Notes: a model not told the origin generated them from the letters alone. 64,000 nucleotides of DNA from Salvator merianae (GCA_003586115.2 QVOM02000029.1:28924225-28988224); one strand, 5' to 3'. Numbered from the stretch's first letter, positions 22,561 to 33,984 are shown. Made by a program: numbers and translations.

Positions 22561-22865
22561 CCATGCCATTAGTATCATTTAAATTTAATTTATATCTATT
22601 TCATTTTGCATCTTCTGAGCTAAATCATTTTAGTGGGATGTATATGGCATTGCAACCTATTGGTTGAAAAAATAAATTACCAGGAGTTAAATGTGACTTG
22701 AGGGAAACTTTATCTTTGTTTGTTTCAATATTTCATTGCATCTCAATGTCTTTCATGCTGTTCCTTTAATAATTTCACATAAAGGCAACCTGGGTCCTTC
22801 AGATGTGTTTGAATACACATCTACATCTACACATCTATCAGCCCGAGCTGATAGAATCCAGAAAC

Positions 22866-23005
22866 ATCTACAGCAGAGATGCTCAGCTCTGGCCCTTCAG
22901 ATCTTCCTAAAGTACAGCTTCCACATTCTGAACTCCCTGGGTTTGCATGGAATGCTGGAAGTTTTAATTCAGGAACTTCTGGAAGGCTGCAGTTGATCAA
23001 CCCTG
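22866..23005. mobile_element. Fragment of a foldback MITE
   Basis: CTCTGGCCCTTCAGAT at the left and ATCAACCCTGG at the right recall a common amniote foldback repeat of the type GGCCCTCCAGATGTT...ACTACAACTCCCA. The repeat is decayed. Confidence 0.4.
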
Positions 23006-23421
23006 GTTTAGTAGCAGGCACTCGTAAAGTCCTTCTGTAAGGGTAGGAGAAAGTTCCAACTGAGAGCCTTACAAATCTGCTATGCCCCAATTCATACCGT
23101 GTGAAGGTCAAAGTAAGGCTTTCAGCAAGAGACTTGTCCATCCCTAATCACATTCATGACTTCGAGCCAAGGGTTGTGCCTTCGAAACCATCTGATTTTT
23201 GTAGTTGTTTTTCAGCTAGGCTGTTCCATCCATACAATTATATTTTAGTATGAGCTGCAATGTTGAAGTTATTTTTAATGAATGTTATAGATTCCTTCTC
23301 TTTTAGTATTATGTGTTTAGCCTCGGAAAAGTTAATAATAATATCTTCATATAAAATACTGAATTAAATGTACTCAGAAGTGATATTCACAGGTGTGAGC
23401 AATGAACTAGCAGGAAAGGTG

Positions 23422-23740
23422 TAGGGATGTGCAAATTTTGATTCACATTTGAAAATATATGTGGAATTTCGTATTTGCAAATTTTTGCATCAAAATGAAA
23501 ATTACTTTTTCGCATTTATAGTTTGTGATCGAAAATGAAATTTGTCGAATTTTCACATTTTTTGCAATTTCCACTATGTTTAAACCATGAAAATAGCATT
23601 TTTAATGGGAAAACGTTGAAAAATGCAAAAATGAATGCAAAAAGTGAATTTTTCGACAACGAAATTCACTGATGAAGCAAAAATATGGATTTTCATTTGA
23701 AAATGAATCAAAAATGATTTTTCTTTCGTGCGCATCCCTA
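23422..23740. mobile_element. hAT-like AT-rich MITE, 8-bp duplication
   Basis: Ends TAGGGATGTGCA and TGCGCATCCCTA. The flanks are GAAAGGTG (23414-23421) and GAAAGGAG (23741-23748), seven of eight identical, as expected for an hAT 8-bp duplication. The 319-bp body is AT-rich, with many GAAAATGAA/TTCATTTTC phrases in both orientations. No protein. Confidence 0.8.
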
Positions 23741-23748
23741 GAAAGGAG

Positions 23749-24175
23749 TGAGGCCCTAACTGAAACAACATCTTTTATGAAACATGTTTTGATCCTGCAT
23801 TGTACCTGTTATTGGATTAAATTCTTACACTGTTTTCCTTTTATCCGTATTCTTGCTTTATGGATTTTCAGTGAAAATTTTTATTTGGATAACAAAATGT
23901 GGAACAATTCCAGTTTGTATGGGGTTAAATCTTTGATTTAATTTTTAATTAACTTTTATTTATTTTAGATATAATATTGTACATTTTAAAATTCTTTCTT
24001 TTCCTGTTAGATCAATTATCTTTATGGTATTAGGCAGTTAGGATGATTTTGGAATGGGTTTGGAACAAGTTAGAATTTTGATTGGTTGATATAACTGTAT
24101 TATTTATTAACATATATTGAAGCAGTTGACAGTAAAAAAGAAAGAAAGAAATGATTAGGAAAATGCAAGGTATTT
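23749..24175. other. AT-rich unique sequence
   Basis: No gene or clear repeat. The small plus frame at 23672-23941 begins in the MITE and is not supported. Confidence 0.35.
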
Positions 24176-24179
24176 AAAA

Positions 24180-25270
24180 AAAATAAATTAGTGTATTTTG
24201 GATGAAAAGCCATTCAGAATGGAAAGGCCTAGGTGAAAAGAAGTATTTTCAGTAGCAACGTAAAAGATTTTCATTTTGGGTGCCTTCTGAATCTCTTAAG
24301 GAAAGCATTCTAAAAAGCAAGTGCCACCACAGAGAAGGCCTGGCTGCAGGTAGCTGCTAGAAGATATTCAGTAATTTGTGATACCACAGCCTGACTTCCA
24401 TTGTCTGTCTTATTAACCGTAAACGTCTGTAATGAGAGAGAGAGAGAGAGAGAGAGAGTTGCAATTTGTTTAGGGCCTTATATACCAGGGATAATTCATT
24501 TTAAATCTGATCTAGTAACTAATTACCAATCAGTGCAGTTGCTTAACTGTGAGTGCAATATTCTTGCAAACTGACACCCCTCCTAACAACCTGACCACAG
24601 CATCTCACACTAACTGCAGCTTCCAAAACAGGCACAAGCGTAGTCCCACACATAGTACTTTACAGTAATCCAAAGCATATGGCTACCAGTGCATAGATAA
24701 CAGTGGCCAGGCCACCTCTGTCCAGATAAGACTGTAGATGGTACACTAACTAAAGTGGGTGAAAAGTGCTCCTAGCCATAGAGTGATGACTCTAGGCATG
24801 CATCCTAGCTGAGGGATTATAACCTCCCTCTAAAACAGGCAAATTCCCCTATTCCTGAAGCCAAGAAACAACACACCCTCAAGATCTCAATCTTGCTGGG
24901 ATACAGTTTCAGGTTGTTGGCTTTCATCCATCCCATCAGGGAATCCAAGCACCACTTTGGATGTTATGGATAAACAGAACTAGTTGTTATCATCTTCTGG
25001 ATGATACCTGGCTGCACAGCTCCTGAAGATAATTCCCACTGGCTTCATATAGGTATTGAACAGTGTTGGGGATAAGGTCCTAGCTTCTGGCATGCCAAGG
25101 CACAATCACCCAACACTATTCGGAAAGAGTCTATTAGCATACACATCTGTGATGGCTTTTTCAGGACCTGTGCCAAGAGGAAGTTCAGGCTCTGTAGCAT
25201 AGGAGAGGGCACTTGGGAACAATTGTGTTGATGGCCCACTGTGTCTCAGTATTCTGTAAATCCACAAGGG
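24180..25270 (-). mobile_element. L2-like LINE, RT core to 3' region
   Basis: Read on the minus strand, 25100 to 25045 gives a degraded reverse-transcriptase motif corresponding to the L2 block that normally reads GS(V/I)LSP(T/M)LFNIYMKP: here LIPNTVQYLYEA in one frame. Further left the text follows the antisense of L2 3' regions (GAGAAGGCCTGGCTGCAG, GGGCCTTATATACCAGGG, CTAATTACCAATCAGTGCAG). Multiple frameshifts. An (AG)n run interrupts it at about 24435-24459. Confidence 0.6.
24435..24459. repeat. (AG)n microsatellite
   Basis: Uninterrupted GAGAGA dinucleotide run of about 12 units inside the L2 fragment. Confidence 0.9.
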
Positions 25271-25394
25271 CCTCAACAGGGATCATAAAAAAGAGGAGGA
25301 AGTAAAAAAAAAAAAAAAAAAAGTTCTGCTTTTGGCATTCATTATGAGCTTTAGAGCCTTCTCTTCTGATATTCAAACTACAGTTTTCTCCTAG

Positions 25395-25520
25395 CCCACC
25401 TGATTTTACTGTGCTTTAATTGCTTGTTTTAATGTTGGTTATTTTTTCTGTAAACTACTGTGAAATTCATTTTATTCAAAGAGATATATAGAAATGCCTT
25501 AAATAAATAAATTACAATAA
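25395..25520 (+). mobile_element. L2-like 3' tail
   Basis: TTTAATGTTGGTTATTTTTT, GTAAACTACTGTG and the terminal AAATAAATAAATTAC are the typical L2 3' terminal hairpin region and tail. Same orientation as the tails at 34755 and 37179. Confidence 0.55.
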
Positions 25521-25668
25521 AAAAATTTAAAGATGATCAAAAAGAAGCTTTCCATTGGAACCTCAGCCAATCTTGCAATCCTTACCTAAGGCTGAATGGG
25601 ACTGGCTGGAAAAACCCATTGAAGACCTCCTAAGTCCTTGGGAGATATAACAGGACACTGCTCACGAT

Positions 25669-25848
25669 GGCCCTTTCTGCACTAAGCCTTATTCCAAATT
25701 ATATCCCAGGATAGGGACATGCTCTCTGTATGTTAATGCAGACTATGGCAGGCAGGGCTTGGGGCCTACCAAAGTCTGCTCTAGCATGTGATTGGCAGGT
25801 CCCTATTCTGTAATATAATCTGGAATAAGGCCTAGTGCAGAAAGGGCC
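25669..25848. mobile_element. MITE family C, copy 2
   Basis: Ends GGCCCTTTCTGCACTAAGCC and TAGTGCAGAAAGGGCC; 180 bp. The arms TTATTCCAAATTATATCCCA and GTAATATAATCTGGAATAA pair. Flanks GAT and TAT differ by one base. Confidence 0.7.
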
Positions 25849-26189
25849 TATTACCTGTGTGCAAAGAGAAGCTGGGAAGCTGTATTTGGAGATACTTCAA
25901 TATGGATTCTCACATGAAGTGGACAGGACACAATGGTCAAAACTGCTTGTTTGCTTCATGCCATCTAGTGGTAGTTGACTTTTGGGGACCATATGGATTG
26001 ACTTTGTCTAGATTTCTATTATCTTTCTTAGGTCTGCCAGAAAGGTTTTCATTGCTGCTATAACAGAGAGTATCCATCTACTAGCTGCTCATCCTCTTCT
26101 TCTTCTACTTTCCTAAGCACCGCCACGTTTTCCAGGAAGTTTGGAAAACTTTTTGTGGAAAACATTATGTGCCCGAAGTATGACAACCC

Positions 26190-26885
26190 CTTGCAATTCT
26201 AGTTTTCTAGTGTTATAACTTACCACTGCATATGTGTGTGGGCCAGAAAAGACAACAATGCAGGCACAGTGGTGGTGTCACACACATCTGGGTATTTTGC
26301 ACTGGGTATAAGTATCTGAAGAGCTCTCACAGTGCAGAGAGATTGGCCCTGTTCTAACTTACACAAGAGGGAAGGACTAGAAACAACGGGAAGAAACTTC
26401 AAGGTGTATATACAGACTAGATATTAGAAAAAACTTTCTGACAGTAAGGGCGATCAGTCAATGGAATAGGTTGCCACAGGAGGTGGTGAGCTCTCCTTTG
26501 CTGGAGGTCTTCAAGGAGAGGCTGGAGAGACATTTGTATGGGATGGCTTAGTGAATCCTGCACTGTGCAGGGGGTTGGATTCGATGACGCTGGAGGTCCC
26601 TTCCACCTCTATGATTCTATGGTATTTCTATGATTCTAAATACCCAGATGTGTGCGTCCATCATGCATGTGTGTGAACCAAAAAGATTGTTGTGCATGCA
26701 TGGTAGTTGCAGTCATGCATTTCCAGGTATTTCATGCCAGTGAAATTCCCAGAGGTGTGCATCACTAAAACACACACAGATAACACAGGCCTCCACACTG
26801 TCTAGCCAAAAAGCAATAATTCTGGAGGGGCTGTACTCTGGAATATTGCTTGTTAGCATTATATTCGGCTGGTGTCTGGAACCGT
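26190..26885. mobile_element. MITE family F, copy 2, split by CR1
   Basis: The left half (26190 to about 26385) and right half (from about 26640) together give the order seen in 12420-12860: CACACATCTGGGTATTTTGC left of the break, AAATACCCAGATGTGTG right of it, then CAATAATTCTGGAGGGG and GGAATATTGCTTG. The CR1 landed in the F element after F had arrived. Confidence 0.65.
26386..26640 (+). mobile_element. CR1 3' end inserted in MITE F
   Basis: Classic CR1 C-terminal and tail text: AGAAAAAACTTTCTGACAG, GTCAATGGAATAGGTTGCC, TGCTGGAGGTCTTCAAGG, then GGTCCCTTCCACCTCTATGA and TTCTATG repeats. This subfamily has the ATTCTATG-type tail known from bird and reptile CR1, unlike the TTCTTATG-tail copies elsewhere in the window. 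Confidence 0.85.
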
Positions 26886-27300
26886 CTTTGGTTGTCAGAA
26901 AAGCGATCCTGAAAGGGTCAGTTTTTTCATACTATGCAGGTTTCACATAACCTATTTTGCTGATTGGGTAGTAATCCAGAAGAGAAGATGAAGCTCAGCA
27001 AGCCGGCATTAAATGAATGCAGACAGCAGTTGGCATAGGTCAAATGGATTAAGGTGATTGATATTCCTATAGGAATATTGAAAAATGCTTCACTGTAGCA
27101 AGGTGATATATTTATATACATTTCCCCAAAAACTGCAAATGAAGTGAGGTGGGTCAAGTAATTCAAAATGAATTAGAAAAGTCTTGGACAGTTTTGCAAA
27201 AATTTGTCCCTGAAGTATGTTACAAAAAACACAGAAAGACAAGCTGCTACCACTGCAGCTTTAGAAGCCTGTGGCAATATTGTATTGCTTGTTAGCAAGG
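26886..27300. other. Unique sequence, no gene seen
   Basis: No repeat or supported exon recognised. Confidence 0.35.
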
Positions 27301-27304
27301 TACT

Positions 27305-27497
27305 TTGGTATTTATTTATTCAAGAGATCAATACTTCACCAACTTTAAAAAAAAAATCCCAAGGTGGCTTGCAAATCAGTTAGCAATGAAAATAAAAATT
27401 CAACATACAAAATAAAACCAATGCAGCATCATATAATAAGCAGATAAAATAAAACAAAGTAAAATAAAATAAAATAAAATAAAATAAAATAAAATAA
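27305..27497 (-). mobile_element. L2-like 3' end with (TAAAA)n run
   Basis: TATTTATTTATTCAAGAG, then CCCAAGGTGGCTTGCAAATC, is the antisense 3' end of an L2-like LINE. It ends in a TAAAA pentanucleotide array at about 27450-27497. Confidence 0.6.
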
Positions 27498-27611
27498 TGT
27501 TTCTTCTTGTTGCTGCTGCTGTTACCAATGAGTTGTTTCAGTTCTACAGATCTAAAGGTGACTCACCTCATTACAAAACAACTGCATTAAATATGCAACA
27601 TTAAAGACAGT

Positions 27612-27752
27612 GGGCCTTTCTGCACTTTCTACCTTAGAATGGGATAATTATAGTCCAGCTGCTTCTGGTATAGCTGTGGAGTGCTTCACAGCTGTACCAG
27701 GAGCAGCTGGACTATAATAATCCCATTCTAAGGTAGAAAGTGCAGAAGGGCC
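27612..27752. mobile_element. 141-bp palindromic MITE (mini family D), AGT flanks
   Basis: GGGCCTTTCTGCACTTTCTA pairs with TAGAAAGTGCAGAAGGGCCC, and pairing continues almost to the middle through ATAGTCCAGCTGC/GCAGCTGGACTAT and TATAGCTGTGGAGTGC/CACAGCTGTACC. AGT lies at 27609-27611 and 27753-27755. It is an internally deleted, symmetric derivative of family D (subterminal CCTTAGAATGGGATAATTAT). Confidence 0.85.
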
Positions 27753-27997
27753 CAGTATAGCTCAGTATTATACTAATTAAGTTACCAGTATCAGCAATTG
27801 TAGTAACTGCTTTCCTTTATATAACTTCATGAAGGAAGAGGTTATCTAACAGTCACTATTTCTTGCCACCAAAGAGCCAAAAATATTTTAATTTATGTTT
27901 TATACTTTTTATAGTTCATATCTTTTTTGTTTCTTTGTTTTGACCCACCCTGGTGCTTTTCATTGAAGGGCAAGATACTCAAATAATTAAATAATCT

Positions 27998-28066
27998 AAC
28001 ATGCAGATGGCAAGTGCCTATTCCAGAATATAATCGAAAATAAGACCCAGTGCAGAAACAGCCTAC
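27998..28066. mobile_element. MITE family C right-half fragment
   Basis: CATGCAGATGGCAAGTGCC, TATTCCAGAATATAATCG and CAGTGCAGAAACAGCC match the right half of family C. Confidence 0.5.
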
Positions 28067-28354
28067 ATTAATAAAACATGGTTCTGTCTGGTGCCAAAAC
28101 ATTGTCCATGCAAACCTAGGGAGAACAATCCATAATGAGGAGCCAAAATCCAATGTTTGAATACAGGAACTGTGCAGAAACCTATGGAGATAGATGTTCC
28201 ATCATATACCATGATCTGGAGCCAAACAAAACTTTACATAATGATACTACTTTGAAGGAAATTCAGAAACAAATTTCATTTAAGCCACATTTGGTGTTAT
28301 GCACTTAGACATATGGATCTTTGTTCATTTTTTCCCTCATAATTCAGTACCTGA

Positions 28355-28530
28355 ATTATGGCACAGTGGTTAAAATCAATAGGGTAGAACCCAGAAGTCC
28401 TTTGGTTTGAATTCTTGCTCTGCTATGAAAGCTCATTGGGTCTTCCCCCAGCTATGGATAAAATAGACTCACAACCTTGTGGGTGCTTTGGGAAAGGCTA
28501 ACGGTAAGGAAATAAATGGTAACAGAAAAT
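28355..28530 (+). mobile_element. MIR-like tRNA SINE
   Basis: GGCACAGTGGTTAAAATCAA (A-box region), TTTGGTTTGAATTCTTGCTC (B-box region) and TCTGCTATGAAAGC follow MIR order and spacing. The core and tail are diverged. A second weaker match starts near 28795 (AAATAGCGTAGCAGTTAAG). Confidence 0.6.
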
Positions 28531-29047
28531 CCAGAGTGGTGCCCCTAAATTGTTTGGATGGACCACACGTCATCTCTCCAGTGGTTCCTGCAATTAACTC
28601 GGTGGCAAATGTTGTGTTGAACTCCTTTGGATTACATTGACCACTGTGGCAAGGCTGAGAAGGAAACTCTGATGCCTGGGCAACCCACAGTTTCCATAAC
28701 TTCATGCCCAGGCTCTTTCCACTGTCTGTCATGCAGAAGGATGTTACGAAAAAGAAGGAGAAGGAGGAGAATAATTCAGGACCAGAGTACAGAATAGTAT
28801 AGTCAAATAGCGTAGCAGTTAAGCCACCAACTGTGCTGATATAATATGCTACATACCACTGAGGTTGTGATCAGACATAGCAAAAATAAAAGCATCTCTG
28901 AGGCATCATACTGAAGGCTCTGAGGTGAGGTTGTCCACATAACAGTCTGCCACTTCACCTCACACAAACTTTCTATGCTAGAAAAGGTGGATTAGGAAAG
29001 GGCCAGACCATGATGATGTTTTGTAGTCACTGGATAGACTTAAAAGA
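28531..29047. other. Unassigned sequence, possible second SINE remnant
   Basis: Nothing coding is supported. The text at 28795-28870 may be a further MIR-like head. Confidence 0.3.
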
Positions 29048-29050
29048 CTA

Positions 29051-29996
29051 GGGTTATTCTGCACTTACTTTAAATCTTGATTACAAACCTTCATAGTCCT
29101 CTTCAGGACCTCTTTTGTCCACATGCTGGTAGGGATTAGAGAGGTCCCACCCACCACTGGTACAATCCATCTGCACCATGATCAGGATCACTGGCAGTCT
29201 TTGACATTGAGGATTACCAGCATATTAGTGTAGATAAATCCAGATGTTGTAGGCATGCAGAAGCATGCCTTTGTTTTCCAGATTACCAGGGGACCCATTC
29301 CAGCAGCACACCAAGGTGAACCACTGAAACGGGTCTCCTGGGGGTCCCAAGTCTAGGAACTTTTGTCCTAGCAGTCAGAGTGATGCTCATGAAGGGCCCG
29401 TTCACACTTATGATAGTATAACATTCTAATTAGCAGGGTTTGGGGCGGCCAGGATCAGGTATGGTGAGGAGTGTTCACACTTATCAGCACTGGAACAGTT
29501 AATGAGCTGATCAGCAGGGGGAGCAGTATGAATGGGAATGCACTATTTAGGCATCTGGGTCCAGACCTAGAGGACCTGGGTCTGGCTTCAGGTCTGAAAC
29601 GGCCTCCAGGGTCCAGATCCTAAAGTCCGAACCTGGGTCTGAACTGTCTGACAGAGCCTGCACGGCCACACAGTCAACACCCTACTGCCATTCCTCACCT
29701 TTCCTGATCCACACCTGATCATGCAAGTCAGCTTGGAGACTACAATTTAGTTGACCACAACTGGTAGACTTCAGGTGAGCATCAGGTGGGCATTGGTAGG
29801 TTTCAAGTGAGCTAGGGGCTGTTTGCAGGTGCAAACGTTCAGACTGGAATCTTCCTCTTGCTAAGTGCAAACAGGTCAGAAAGCATTGTGCAGTTAGTGC
29901 TTTTCCAGTGTAAGCCTTGCCATGATCCTGACCAGAGAACATTACTTGATCCAGACTGGCTGATAAGGATCATAGCAAGGTAAGTTCAGAATGCCC
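29051..29996. mobile_element. MITE family E, CTA flanks, split by MITE B
   Basis: Ends GGGTTATTCTGCACTTACTT and GTAAGTTCAGAATGCCC. CTA lies at 29048-29050 and 29997-29999. E sequence stops at about 29393, B copy 5 follows, and E resumes near 29882 (GCATTGTGCAGTTAGTGC, GATCCAGACTGGCTGATAAG). This dates B after E at this site. Confidence 0.65.
29394..29876 (-). mobile_element. MITE family B, copy 5, nested in E
   Basis: A reversed B element: GGGCCCGTTCACACTTATGA at left, CATTCTAATTAGCAGGG, GAGCTGATCAGCAGGGGGAG, then GATCATGCAAGTCAGCTTGG and CTAAGTGCAAACAGG at right. No coding content; the minus frame at 29682-29942 spans B and E. Confidence 0.65.
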
Positions 29997-29999
29997 CTA

Positions 30000-30454
30000 T
30001 GTATCTCCTAGGCCTCAGCTTCTACACACTTGATTAAGGGAGGTTTTCTTCAACCTGATGCCCTCCTAGCATTTTGGCAAAGGTTGATATAGGGTTTTAT
30101 AAGTTAAAACTGCAAGATTTAAATTTGGTCAGAAATAATGGCTCATGTTGCTTGCTAGTAAGACAGAAGCCGTGATTAATGATTAGATAGTAAGTGATAT
30201 TTTTCTTCGGAACTAGTTTTATTACTTATGCATTTTAATGCTAAGCACTGAAATATGTGTTTTGTAGGCCATATTTCACACTGATCAAATTTGAGAGGTA
30301 GAAGAATTAAAAATGACAAACTGAATGGGAAGATTTGTGCACAACAGCACCTGGAAATGAACTGTTATGAAGTATTTTGTCCTGAAGTATCTTTTCATTT
30401 TTATATGAACCTGCAAGTGACAAAACTATAGAATTCAGGTTTTATACTGTTGCT
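30000..30454. other. Unique sequence, no gene seen
   Basis: Nothing recognised. Confidence 0.35.
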
Positions 30455-30662
30455 ACTAGAGTTGATGCCTAGGTACCCACTCCAGGTTGGAGAGACAAGA
30501 AGGATGCCTCTAATGGTCATTTGCGGGGAACTGAGAACAGGTGAAGGTTTTGCCCTTGTCTTTTGCTTAAGGATCTCCAGAAGCAATTGATGGGCCACTG
30601 TGTGAGGCAGGTATGCTGGACTAGACCTGGTCCAGCAGGGGTCCTCTTATGCTCTCTTATGG
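30455..30662 (+). mobile_element. CR1 3' UTR fragment
   Basis: GATGCCTAGGTACCCACTCC, GTTGGAGAGACAAGAAGG, AGGTGAAGGTTTTGCCC, GGGCCACTGTGTGAGGC and CTCTTATGCTCTCTTATG follow the CR1 3' UTR order of 18160-18375. Confidence 0.75.
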
Positions 30663-30889
30663 AGAGGCATTTAATCCTCAGATTTCCATCTATACCAGTG
30701 GTGCCCAACTTTTTTTCTTCTTGTTCCAAGGCTGCATCTATCCCACACTCTAGCATGGTATATTTGCCTCCTAGAAAGCAATGCTGAGTTTTCACAGACT
30801 GAGAACCCAGAGGGGATCAAGGAGTAAGGCCCTTCCTAAACTCCTTGGTATATCAGACCAAGGACTAGCCAGGAATGGGCCAGGGGCAG

Positions 30890-31363
30890 AATGCCTTTCT
30901 GCACAGAGCCTTAATATGGATGAAGAGTCTGTGTAGTACACTTCTTAGTCTCATGGATTTGGAAGTTAGTGCAGATCTATGATGCCACAGCCGCTGCTGG
31001 TGCATTCTGTCTGCATTAGATAAAGCATGATCCTGATTAAGCAGGCCTTAATCCAGATCATTGCTAGATAGCAGCAGGCAAGTGCAGCCCCGATCCAGAA
31101 TATGAAAGGCATGTGTTTGGGACTACCAAGGGGACTATCATAGCATGCCACTGAAAAGCATCCCCAAAAGCTCTGAGGGTAGAAACTTTTGTTCCTAATC
31201 CTAGGAGATGCAGGGCTGTGTCTGTGTCTATGAATTTCGCAAAAGTTTCGTGGTCACAGAATGGACTGATCTAGCCCATGCCTCTCCATGATCAGGATCA
31301 GTGGACTGGGTTATTCCAGACCCACTGATCTTGACCACACATACGTAAGTGCAGAAAGAGCCC
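30890..31363 (+). mobile_element. MITE family E, copy 3
   Basis: Left TGCCTTTCTGCACAGAGCC; right GTAAGTGCAGAAAGAGCCC. Internal GGTGCATTCTGTCTGCATTAG, GATCAGGATCAGTGGACTGG and TTATTCCAGACCCACTGATC are shared with other E copies. Confidence 0.55.
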
Positions 31364-31379
31364 TACTGTCTAAGTATGG

Positions 31380-31835
31380 CCTGTCTGCTTTAAACTAGGT
31401 CATGGGCAGAAACAGGCACCAAAATGGCACCCTGTGCCAGACCTATTCAAACTTCTGTTGGCATACCAGAGCATGAGTGCTTGTGGACAGCACACCATTG
31501 TAATCTGGTATACAACAGAGGACTCTCTCCAATGGTACTCCAGGAAGTGGCATCATGCAAAAAAAAAGGGCCCTCACAGAAACAATGAAGACTGGGAACA
31601 AATGTTTCCAGCCTTTAGTGGCTTGGCACTGCCTCAGAGGGCTCCTTGGAGGCAGTGACTGAGCCTGGAGTGGGATGGGACATTCGAGGGTGGACAGCTC
31701 TTGCTCCAGCTGCAATCTGTCCCAGCATGGGACAGGTTACTTGTTCTGGGACAGGGTGGGACATCCTATCCCCGAACAGTGGGAGAGGGGAGGAGTGCAG
31801 GAAGGATCTAAGTGGACAGTCAAGATCAGGTGTCC
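31380..31835. mobile_element. Family J-related fragment
   Basis: CAAAATGGCACCCTGTGCCAG, GGAAGTGGCATC, ACAATGAAGACTGGGAAC and the GGGACAGGTTACTTGTTCTGG block recur in 52960-53312 in the same order. Edges are not clear. Confidence 0.4.
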
Positions 31836-31837
31836 CA

Positions 31838-32013
31838 GGCCCTTTCTGCATTTGGATGTATTCTAGATTATATCTCAGAATAGGGACCTGCCATCTGCAT
31901 GCACATGCTAGTGCAGACCCTGGGCAAGACCTTTCATAGTCTGCACTAGCATGTGCATAGCAGGTGCCTATTCTGGGATATCATCCACAATAAGGCCAAA
32001 TGCAGAAAGAGCC
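31838..32013. mobile_element. MITE family C, copy 3
   Basis: Ends GGCCCTTTCTGCATTTGG and CCAAATGCAGAAAGAGCC; 176 bp foldback with ATTATATCTCAGAATAGG and TATTCTGGGATATCATCC arms. Confidence 0.7.
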
Positions 32014-33490
32014 TCAGCGCTTCCCTTTGGCCTAAACTGCAGAAAAAGACAGATCTGCTCTCACCTAAGAAAACTAGTTAAAAGTCCCTTCCTTCACTGG
32101 AAAGACAGATCATTTATATAAGATATGCCCTGACTTATGACTCTATTTCCTTCATTCTGTCAACAACACTGAGCTAGCTCCAATAAATGCAGTTATAGTT
32201 GTACATGAACCATATTCCTGGGGAGTCTGACACCCCTGATCATTAAAATGATTGATTTCATGAATGGGGAAATAATGTCCCTTGCTTCTTGGATGTTAGG
32301 TTAGGCAACTTCGTTTAAACAACCGAGTCATTTAATTTTAATTTTCTTTTTCTTTTATTCTCCTTTGTGCTATTGCCAAAACTGACTGTGGTCTATAGCA
32401 TTCATTTTGGACTAGTAAAAAACGCTATACCAGTTCCTTTCCAGGCAAGCAAAGCTTCCTGACTTGTTTGTACATACTTGTCCTGGTTTACTATGATCAA
32501 ATCATGTCTGTCTTGGAGCCTTCCTCAGTGTGTTGCTCTGGTACACCTTGGCACTTAAACTAGTTGGAATTCAGCAGCAACACCCATGCATAGTTTTTTG
32601 ACTTGGGCATGCTGCCTTTCCTGCAGTGCTGAGGTTCCCGTGAAGCAGCTATTTTACTAAAGAAAATGTGTCAAGTTCTTTGCAGCAATCTATGCACATA
32701 CTTTACAAGGGAGATTGTAGAGGATATGCATAGCCCTGTTTGATATTGTGCCACACTTTAAGTACTTTCCCAGGAAAAAAAAAGAAGCTTGAGATAAGGG
32801 GGGGGGGGAACCTAAGAAAAAGGTTTTGTTCGGCTGTCTTCTTGAGTTGCTGATGGAACCAGCAGGACTCTGACTGGAGAAGGATTTTCAGATGATGACA
32901 ATAAAAATTAGGAAATTCTAAGGGTGAATAAGGCTTTGCAGAAACTGTGGAGTGTGAAAGGGAGATCTGAAGGAACAAAGGGAGAAGCCTTCACAGATTG
33001 AGAGGGGGAGGATGTTTCAGGCACAGGAAACAGGATGGTACTAGAAGGCACAAACTTGTGGATTGGAGGAGGAAACAAGAAGGACAGTATTACCAGCTTG
33101 CACATAAGGAAAAAGCTGTCAAAGGCAACGGTTAGAGAAAATGTTTTTTTTTTTTCTAAAATAGCTTAACAATGGGGAACAAAATGGTTCTTCAGACAAC
33201 CAAGGATCATCAAGGCAAAGACAGGGTCTTGGTAGCCATTCTTTAAATGGTATCATTTAAATGCTCCTGATGCGCACTAGGAGCGGATGCAGTGGAATTC
33301 AACACAGAGATCTGCAGTGATGCACCATTACTGGCTTCCACCCACTGAAGTATTGACCTTCATCTGTTTTGTTCCTAAAACGAAAACAAAAACAGAGCTC
33401 TCTGTTGGGTAAGTTTGTGAAAGGGAAGTTCACTGGAAGAGGGAAGAAACTATGATTTTTGCCACCACTGTCACAGAAAATTGCCTCTTA
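32014..33490. other. Mostly unique sequence, no gene seen
   Basis: No repeats recognised apart from short poly-G (32799) and poly-T (33145) runs. Small minus frames at 32703-33105 are not supported. Confidence 0.35.
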
Positions 33491-33944
33491 GGGCCTTTTT
33501 GCACTTTCACCTTGGAATGTTCAAATCCAAACATTCCAAGGTGGAACAGTCCTAGCAATGCAGCGGCCATCTGCACTGCAATAGCTGGAACAGCCTGGAA
33601 TTGGATTTCCAGCATTTGCAGTGCGAATGCTATCCACCTGCTATAACAGTGGTTGCAGAAACAACTGCACAGTGGCTGCAGTGGCTGCAGAAAGCAACTG
33701 CACAGCCACAGCCATGACGCACTGCACCTTGCAGCATTCACACCAGGAAGCAGATACAATGCTGCATACTGAGAGCAGTCTCGTTGATCCCAGTACAGCC
33801 ATGGACAACAATTTTGTTGTTCACAGCTGGTAGCAATTGAAAGCATCTGCAGATACTCATGATTGCTTGGGCCTCCATGAAATGCAGAGGCGCTGTGCTA
33901 GTGAATGTCTCCATGCTCAGTAGCACCAAAGTGCAAACAGGCCC
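33491..33944 (+). mobile_element. MITE family D, copy 2
   Basis: Ends GGGCCTTTTTGCACTTTCAC and GTGCAAACAGGCCC; subterminal pair CCTTGGAATGTT and AACATTCCAAGG. Flanks TTA and TCA. Full family D body (GCAGCGGCCATCTGCACTGC; CACACCAGGAAGCAGATAC; GGTAGCAATTGAAAGCATCTG). Confidence 0.7.
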
Positions 33945-33984
33945 TCAGCCCAAACTCCTGCTTGGGGATGTTCTATCTGAAGAG

